Source: Pseudomonadota bacterium | GTDB lineage: Bacteria > Desulfobacterota > Syntrophobacteria > Syntrophobacterales > Syntrophobacteraceae | Length of the DNA: 10,749 nt | Direction: 5' to 3' | NCBI GenBank assembly: GCA_023442755.1 | Contig: JAEZXS010000049.1 | Location: 1 to 10,749 of the forward strand | Shown: positions 6,616-10,749 of the stretch, piece after piece | Layout: each line of letters starts with the position of its first letter | Position numbering within the stretch: position 1 is the stretch's first letter | The notes under the pieces: generated by a model | The model's input: the letters and a program-made list of their open reading frames with translations, nothing else | Databases searched by the model: none | What the model was told of the DNA's origin: nothing | Program-made: the position numbers and the translations under genes

Positions 6616-7656
6616 TCAAAACCCGCCGGGGCTCTTCCTGCCAAGCTCCTTTCCCTCCGGGCTTACATAGATGTCTCCGAACTGAACGATCTTTATCGCA
6701 TCGGCCGGAACCGGCGATATCAATGTGATCCTTCGTCGCCGGAAGTCGATCTTCCGTACGATGCCGAGCCCCAGGATCGTTCCGTCCCCATCGCCTACCC
6801 CGCAAAGGAGATTTTCCGCAAAACCGGGGCTGACCGCCCTGAAACCCGTCTTGCTATCTCCTTTGACATCGGCTACAGCTATCATCCCTTCCGCCGACTT
6901 CTCAGAATACAGGACCCCCGGGATATCCGCGCGCCTTCCATTAAAGAGCAGAGAACGCTGGAAAAGCAGATCGTCCATGTCGAGCGCCATCTTTTGCGAT
7001 CCCGCAAAATAATCCCCGAAAGCCCTCTCCCTGGCATCCCGCCTGGCTTCCTGAGTCTTCGAGACCGCTCGCACCGAAGCCCGCAATCGTACGATCCGGT
7101 GATTCCTGTACGCGTTGAGAATCGGCTCCAGCTCGTATCCCCTTTGCAGAGCTACCACGACATCGGGCATGAGCGCCTCGATTTTGTACCCTTTGAGGAT
7201 ACGTCCGAGCCCGAGAATCAGCCCGCTTGTATTGATCACCTTGTGGAACGCCGGCGATCGCTCGACAAGCCTGCTCAGCCCGACGATAACCGGCAGAAAA
7301 TGTCCCACCGGACTCACGGAGCCGACAAAATATATGGAATACCCCGCTTCTGCGCCGGGCCGGCCGGCAGTGATGCATGCAGGCGGCCCTATATCCTTCT
7401 GGCCGATATCGGAATCTATAAGGTCTACTGATCTGCCCTGCCGGGAGAGGCTCCTATACAGGAAGCGACAGAAACTGCTCTTACCGATATCCGCAGCGCC
7501 GAGCACAAGGATTTTTCGCCATTGCTGCTCGAAGATCGTCCGGGCCGGGCGCCTCCATCCAGGGGGGATGTCTATGTCTTCCATCTCCTCATCCAGAATC
7601 ACATGTTCACAGCCGTCCGGCGCGCCTTTTCCCATACCGCGGAAGCCCGCCTGCAA
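6616..7656 (-). CDS. Clp1/GRC3-type polynucleotide 5'-kinase-like P-loop protein
   Basis: Predicted ATP-dependent kinase related to the Clp1/GRC3/NOL9 family, which phosphorylates 5'-hydroxyl ends of RNA or DNA. Visible motifs are Walker A GAADIGKS (53-60), DSDIGQKDIGPP (81-92, the family's D-x-D-x-GQ substrate/metal motif), NTSGLILGLG (142-151, the T-x-G clasp region) and an arginine-rich lid at about 199-218 (KTQEARRDARERAFGDYF). The C-terminal third (about 235-346) is beta-rich and accessory. The 346-residue length fits the compact archaeal/bacterial versions. The start is uncertain: the longest frame begins with TTG at 7656 with a weak ribosome site, and ATG codons at 7635 (residue 8) or 7584 (residue 25, preceded by GGATGAGGAG) are alternatives. 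It converges on the CBS-ACT gene and diverges from a small cysteine protein. The substrate is inferred from family only. Confidence 0.78.
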   Translation of the reverse strand: MQAGFRGMGKGAPDGCEHVILDEEMEDIDIPPGWRRPARTIFEQQWRKILVLGAADIGKSSFCRFLYRSLSRQGRSVDLIDSDIGQKDIGPPACITAGRPGAEAGYSIYFVGSVSPVGHFLPVIVGLSRLVERSPAFHKVINTSGLILGLGRILKGYKIEALMPDVVVALQRGYELEPILNAYRNHRIVRLRASVRAVSKTQEARRDARERAFGDYFAGSQKMALDMDDLLFQRSLLFNGRRADIPGVLYSEKSAEGMIAVADVKGDSKTGFRAVSPGFAENLLCGVGDGDGTILGLGIVRKIDFRRRRITLISPVPADAIKIVQFGDIYVSPEGKELGRKSPGGF

Positions 7657-7721
7657 TCAAAGCTCTCAGGGATTAGAATATAAGAACGAATATGGCATCG
7701 AGGCAGAAAAGGAGATTGCCC

Positions 7722-7916
7722 ATGTATATGGAACACATGACAGGCAAACAGGACTGTGTCTATAAAGACAAGACCTACGCGCACGGGACGGAACTGTGCC
7801 TGGGAGACGGCTGCATGGTCTGCAACGACGGACAACTGGTCGAAGCGGAAACCAATCCGCCTATCGCAGGAGTCCATATCGATCCGGGGAAAAGAGAGAA
7901 ACTGATGGAAATCTGA
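7722..7916 (+). CDS. Small cysteine-containing protein, unknown function
   Basis: A 64-residue protein with no signal peptide or membrane segment. Four cysteines, C12, C26, C31 and C34, form a C-x13-C-x4-C-x2-C pattern within CVYKDKTYAHGTELCLGDG followed by CMVC. This resembles short C-x-Y-x-G/D-K-x-Y-x-x-G ... C knuckle or DUF1496-like modules and could bind a metal or form disulfides; the family is not established. The ATG at 7722 is preferred because AAAAGGAG lies seven bases upstream. An in-frame ATG at 7692 would add ten residues but has no ribosome site. It is divergent from the kinase gene with a 65-base gap and appears to be a single-gene unit. No clear terminator follows. Confidence 0.68.
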   Translation: MYMEHMTGKQDCVYKDKTYAHGTELCLGDGCMVCNDGQLVEAETNPPIAGVHIDPGKREKLMEI

Positions 7917-8094
7917 ACAGGTGTTTCTTCAGGAGCAACGCATCGCCCCGGCATAGTACATCCGTCACCCTGGCCGGCAGAGAAGATCTTGTTCTGAACC
8001 ATGGAACTTTCGTTGGAGCGATCGCGGCCGCAATTTACAATTTCTTCATGCAAACCCCGCGAAGCATTGGTGGCGAAGTGAGACCATACCCGGA

Positions 8095-9246
8095 TCATTT
8101 CAGGTTCGCCGCTTGCCGTTCCGGATTGGCTTTCTCGAACAGGCTCAGGTAGCGGCCGTATCCTTCTTTCTCGAGATCCTCGCGAGGGATGAACCTCAGC
8201 GACGCAGAGTTCATGCAGTATCTCAGACCGGTGGGCGGGGGTCCGTCGGAAAAAACATGCCCGAGATGCGAATCCGCATGTTTGCTCCTGACCTCAGTGC
8301 GAGCCATGAAGAAAAAGCTCCTGTCCTGCTTTTCTACGATATTGCCCGGTTCGAGTGGCCTGGCAAAGCTCGGCCATCCCGTTCCGGAGTCGAATTTATC
8401 GAGCGAGCTGAAAAGGGGCTCGCCCGAAACGATATCCACGTAGATCCCAGCCCTCTTATTGTCCCAATACTCATTTTTGAAGGGCGGTTCCGTGCCGCTT
8501 TTCTGAGTGACCTTGTACTGGAGCGGCGAGAGGGTCTTTCGAAGCTTCTCGTCGCCGGGCCTGGAGTATGTTGCCTTTGAAACGGCTGCTGACTCGACTT
8601 TCATCTGTTCCCATACCTTTGCTAAGAATTGATCCCGGCCTGAATGGAACCGGTAATACGCATATCGCAGCGGGTTCTTTTTCGAATACCCCTGGTGGTA
8701 GTCCTCTGCCGGGTAGAATTTCGAAAATCGGATGATCTCGGTGACAATAGGCTTTTCAAAGCGCCCCGAACTCTCCAACTCCCGCCGGGACCTTTCGGCC
8801 AACTGCCGCTGCTCTTCATCATTATAGAATATGGCGCTTCGATACTGCGAGCCCCTGTCGACAAACTGTCCTCCTGCATCGGTCGGATCGATATGCATCC
8901 AGAAGTATTCAATCAGATCCTCATAGGTAACCTTGGCCGGATCGTAGATGACCTGCACGGCTTCCAGGTGTCCCGTTCCGCCTGTCGACACCTGCTCGTA
9001 GGTCGGATTTTCCGCCTCCCCGCCCGTGTATCCCGAAATTACCCGGACGACTCCATCCAGTTTTTCAAAATCCGCCTCTACGCACCAGAAGCAGCCTCCA
9101 GCAAATGTGGCTCGTGGCAGCCCGTCATAGCCTTCCACCACTGCCGGGGCCGCCTGCCCTTCCTGTTTGCCGTGGAGCGCCCCCAGCGCAAGCAGCGCTA
9201 TGACAACTAATGCACTTCCCGCAACGGCTAGCAGGCTCTTCCTCAT
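8095..9246 (-). CDS. msrAB: Membrane-anchored bifunctional peptide methionine sulfoxide reductase MsrA-MsrB
   Basis: Repairs both diastereomers of oxidised methionine in proteins: MsrA reduces S-sulfoxides, MsrB R-sulfoxides. With the start at 9246 it has 383 residues. Residues 2-26 form an uncleaved anchor or signal (MRKSLLAVAG then a hydrophobic run), placing the enzyme outside the cytoplasm. The MsrA domain (about 45-205) has GCFWCVE at 51-57 with catalytic C52. The MsrB domain (about 236-360) has SGTGWPSF, HLGHVFSDGP and RYCMN with catalytic C344. The zinc-binding CxxC pairs seen in many MsrBs are absent. The position that carries a recycling Cys in many MsrBs (SGCGWPSF) is T289. Only three cysteines exist in the whole protein (C52, C55, C344). 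An upstream GTG at 9288 in the same frame lacks a ribosome site. It is divergent from the membrane-protein trio. Confidence 0.95.
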   Translation of the reverse strand: MRKSLLAVAGSALVVIALLALGALHGKQEGQAAPAVVEGYDGLPRATFAGGCFWCVEADFEKLDGVVRVISGYTGGEAENPTYEQVSTGGTGHLEAVQVIYDPAKVTYEDLIEYFWMHIDPTDAGGQFVDRGSQYRSAIFYNDEEQRQLAERSRRELESSGRFEKPIVTEIIRFSKFYPAEDYHQGYSKKNPLRYAYYRFHSGRDQFLAKVWEQMKVESAAVSKATYSRPGDEKLRKTLSPLQYKVTQKSGTEPPFKNEYWDNKRAGIYVDIVSGEPLFSSLDKFDSGTGWPSFARPLEPGNIVEKQDRSFFFMARTEVRSKHADSHLGHVFSDGPPPTGLRYCMNSASLRFIPREDLEKEGYGRYLSLFEKANPERQAANLK

Positions 9247-9545
9247 TTCATCTCCCCCATCGGGCCATGCCTTCCGAGCCGGCCGCACTGAGTAGCTATT
9301 CTCATTTGCGAACGATTAACAATGACAATGTAAAGCTTCCAGGGCGGTTTTCAAGGTAGCACCACACCTGGACGGCTGTCGTGAAAGGGTATCTCTTTCC
9401 TGCCCCGACTCCAGTACCATTGACCACCATGCCGGTCATGAGCAATTTTAATAATGTATATTCTATTCGCTGACTTAAACGAAAAGCGAGTCTGGTTTCA
9501 AATATATGTTTTCTGACGCATTGCTCAGATATTGGGAGAAAAGGG
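9247..9545. other. Divergent promoter region between msrAB and the membrane-protein trio
   Basis: No gene is seen in these 299 bases. The right half is AT-rich. TTGACC (9420-9425) is a possible -35, and TATATT (9457-9462) a possible -10, but they are 31 bases apart and do not pair. An inverted repeat TGACC-N8-GGTCA (9421-9438) overlaps the TTGACC and could be an operator. No GG-N10-GC sigma-54 element was found. Both promoters must lie here, but neither can be assigned by eye. Confidence 0.4.
9252..9258 (-). promoter_or_regulatory. msrAB ribosome binding site
   Basis: On the minus strand GGGGGAG lies five bases before the ATG at 9246. It decides the start: the frame stays open to a GTG at 9288, but that codon has no Shine-Dalgarno and would put 14 charged residues before an otherwise normal signal/anchor sequence. 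Confidence 0.75.
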
Positions 9546-10088
9546 ATGGAATCGGAACACCCAGGCGCTTTTGCGTTCTGTGAAGAACCCGCCGGCCCGG
9601 TAAAGAGGGACGGAAAATCACAAATCCTTAAAGAAGTGACACGGCATTCGAGAGAAATCGGACAGCGGCTTTCCCGTCAAATCAAAGCCGAGGCGAGATC
9701 GATCCTGCTCGGACAGAAAGAAACGGTTTCAAACGACCTCGAGGAACTGGCCAATGCCCTGCGGGACGCGGGGGAGAGGCTCAAGGCCCGTCAAAAGCAG
9801 TCAGCCGCGCGAATTACGGAAACAGGTGCGGCGAGTGTGGACAGGGTCACCTCGTTTCTCAGACAGGCCGATCCCGACGAAATTGTCGGCAGGATGGGAG
9901 CATTTGCCAGACGCCGTCCGGTTGTATTTGCGGGCTTTGCCCTGGCAACCGGCTTCATAATCGGTCAGATGGTTTCGGATTACGGAAGGTCGTATCCGGA
10001 ATCCCCCCGTGTGATTCGGGCGAAAACCGAATCCGCGATCGAGTACCATCCTGCGGAAGATGAGGAGGGATATTATGAACGGCACTGA
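9546..10088 (+). CDS. YqjD/ElaB/DUF883-like membrane-tethered helical protein
   Basis: A 180-residue protein with a long, charged, helical N-terminal region (about 24-118, repeated E/K/R/Q/A heptad-like pattern, probably coiled coil) and one membrane segment (about 124-143) led by ARRRP. A short acidic and tyrosine-containing tail follows (EDEEGYYERH). The RRRP-VVFAGFALATGFIIG arrangement is like the RRPW-AxGxAxGxGFxxG C-terminus of the YqjD/ElaB/DUF883 family, membrane-bound ribosome-associated stress proteins in E. coli. Here the family match is by pattern, and the tail after the helix is longer than in E. coli. The ATG at 9546 has GGGAG seven bases upstream. It is the first of three overlapping genes; the next start lies 14 bases inside its end. 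Confidence 0.6.
   Translation: MESEHPGAFAFCEEPAGPVKRDGKSQILKEVTRHSREIGQRLSRQIKAEARSILLGQKETVSNDLEELANALRDAGERLKARQKQSAARITETGAASVDRVTSFLRQADPDEIVGRMGAFARRRPVVFAGFALATGFIIGQMVSDYGRSYPESPRVIRAKTESAIEYHPAEDEEGYYERH
10063..10068 (+). promoter_or_regulatory. Ribosome binding site of the holin-superfamily gene inside the previous gene
   Basis: AGGAGG lies six bases before the ATG at 10075 and within the last codons of the preceding gene. It favours 10075 over the upstream in-frame ATG at 10060, which has only a weak match (GCGGAAG) close before it. Confidence 0.7.
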
Positions 10089-10512
10089 CCGGGTGCGGCC
10101 CGGGACACAGGAGCCTCGCCCTCCTCAATTCGAGGGTGAAGAGCCGCTCGGCAGCCTGCTCAGAAAACTCTCCAGGGATGCCTACCGGCTCATTGCGCAG
10201 CAGTTCGAACTGGCAAGGAGCGAGATTTCCGCGAAAATTCTCAGGACCTTTAAGGATTCGACATTCCTGGTAATTGGAGCATCCACGGCTTACGCCGGAT
10301 TTCTCCTCATTCTCTCAGCTGTCGTAATGGCGCTGGCAAGGGTTATCCCGATCGGCCTGGCAGCATTTCTGGTCGGGATCACGGTTGTTTCCGCGGGCGT
10401 TCTCCTGATGGCGATCGGGCGCCGGAGGCTGCGCCATGACGACCTTGTACCTCGAAAGACGATAGAAGTTTTGGAAGGCGATAAACGATGGATACGGGAC
10501 CGGATGTCATAG
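10075..10512 (+). CDS. YqjE-like holin-superfamily membrane protein (Phage_holin_3_6/DUF1469-like)
   Basis: A 145-residue inner-membrane protein. A polar N-terminus (1-24) is followed by an amphipathic helix with the family-type pattern LLRKLSRDAYRLIAQQFELA (28-47) then RSEISAK, two membrane segments (about 63-88 and 92-114) separated by the short turn RVIPIG, and a C-terminal LVPRKTIEVLEGDKRWIRDRM segment (125-144; the usual family ending is P-x-x-T-x-x-x-L-x-x-D-x-x-W). The holin label is historical; these chromosomal proteins travel with YqjD-like and DUF3618/YqjK-like partners and are not lysis genes. It overlaps the previous gene by 14 bases and the next by 25 bases, so it is co-transcribed. 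The function is unknown beyond the link to the membrane. Confidence 0.75.
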   Translation: MNGTDRVRPGTQEPRPPQFEGEEPLGSLLRKLSRDAYRLIAQQFELARSEISAKILRTFKDSTFLVIGASTAYAGFLLILSAVVMALARVIPIGLAAFLVGITVVSAGVLLMAIGRRRLRHDDLVPRKTIEVLEGDKRWIRDRMS

Positions 10513-10749
10513 AGCGTGAAAATTCGGAACGTGGCGCGGACAGATTTCTTGATTATGAAGATGACTATGAAGGCAGAACGGACGATGCGGTGCTTTCGAT
10601 CAGAGAGACGGAGTCCAGGATTCTCGCAACAGTCCGGGAAATCCGGCAAAGACTCTCTCCTGACTATATCGAAAGGTACGCATGGTCTGCAGCCCGGGAG
10701 AAATTATTCGAAAGGATGGATAAGATGTTAAACGAGGATATAGTTGAAT
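10488..10749 (+). CDS. DUF3618-like protein (partial, C-terminus beyond right edge)
   Basis: An open frame with 87 visible codons and no stop before the edge. It starts at an ATG 25 bases inside the upstream gene, with GGAAGG nine bases before it. The N-terminus is acidic and tyrosine-rich (FLDYEDDYEG, 21-30). The segment from about 36-56 (SIRETESRILATVREIRQRLS) followed by PDYIERY fits the DUF3618 pattern of an I-x-x-T/E-R-x-x-x-x-x-T-V-x-x-I/L-x-x-R-L-S-P helix, commonly found after YqjD-like and holin-superfamily genes. Such proteins usually have a membrane helix further on, which would be outside the window. The overlap and reading direction make it the third gene of the trio. Confidence 0.65.
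   Translation, partial: MDTGPDVIERENSERGADRFLDYEDDYEGRTDDAVLSIRETESRILATVREIRQRLSPDYIERYAWSAAREKLFERMDKMLNEDIVE

Noticed and set aside
7115..7765. 216-codon plus-strand frame across the kinase gene and the small cysteine gene
   Set aside because: It is antisense to the P-loop kinase for most of its length and out of frame with the small gene, with a serine/proline-rich shadow composition.
8018..8031. Overlapping GCGATCGC and GCGGCCGC palindromes in the gap between the small cysteine gene and msrAB
   Set aside because: Two chance-compatible 8-base palindromes in a GC-rich stretch; no repeat elsewhere in the window suggests a functional family.
8644..9210. 188-codon plus-strand frame opposite msrAB
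   Set aside because: It is antisense to a gene with both Msr catalytic motifs and shows no domain.
10075..10512. Prophage lysis gene suggested by the holin label
   Set aside because: No phage genes surround it. The partners and the C-terminal pattern fit the chromosomal YqjE-like family.

Overview
The window reads as ordinary chromosome from an anaerobic or facultatively anaerobic member of the former Deltaproteobacteria (Desulfobacterota-like). This is inferred from three things: a Wolinella-type quinol:fumarate reductase/succinate dehydrogenase operon, a PEP-CTERM surface protein, and a bacterial Clp1/GRC3-type kinase next to an AcuB-like CBS protein. No rRNA, tRNA, insertion sequence, phage integrase or CRISPR array was seen.

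Layout. Positions 1-3057 (minus strand) hold frdC-frdA-frdB, read right to left, with frdB cut by the left edge. Positions 3058-3681 are a long non-coding divergent region with several perfect inverted repeats. A cytoplasmic ChaN/EreA/TIKI-superfamily protein follows on the plus strand (3682-4476). After a 304-base gap comes a secreted PEP-CTERM protein (4781-5593) closed by a very strong intrinsic terminator (5642-5682). A CBS-CBS-ACT protein (5845-6537) has its own UUCG-loop terminator and converges on the minus-strand Clp1/GRC3-like polynucleotide kinase gene (6616-7656). A 64-residue cysteine-containing protein (7722-7916) diverges from that kinase. On the minus strand lies a membrane-anchored MsrA-MsrB fusion (8095-9246). 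Divergent from it, three overlapping genes (9546 to the right edge) encode small membrane-associated proteins: a YqjD/ElaB/DUF883-like protein, a YqjE-like holin-superfamily protein, and a DUF3618-like protein that runs off the window.

How they may work together. The Frd complex is the respiratory menaquinol/fumarate (or succinate) enzyme of the inner membrane. MsrAB would repair oxidised methionines outside the cytoplasm, and the divergent membrane-protein trio may belong to the same envelope or stress programme (inference from position only). The other genes are single transcription units with no evident shared pathway. Nothing here is convincingly an undescribed multi-gene system. The most unusual items are the bacterial Clp1/GRC3-like kinase, the MsrAB fusion with only three cysteines, the variant TIKI-superfamily protein and the overlapping membrane trio.
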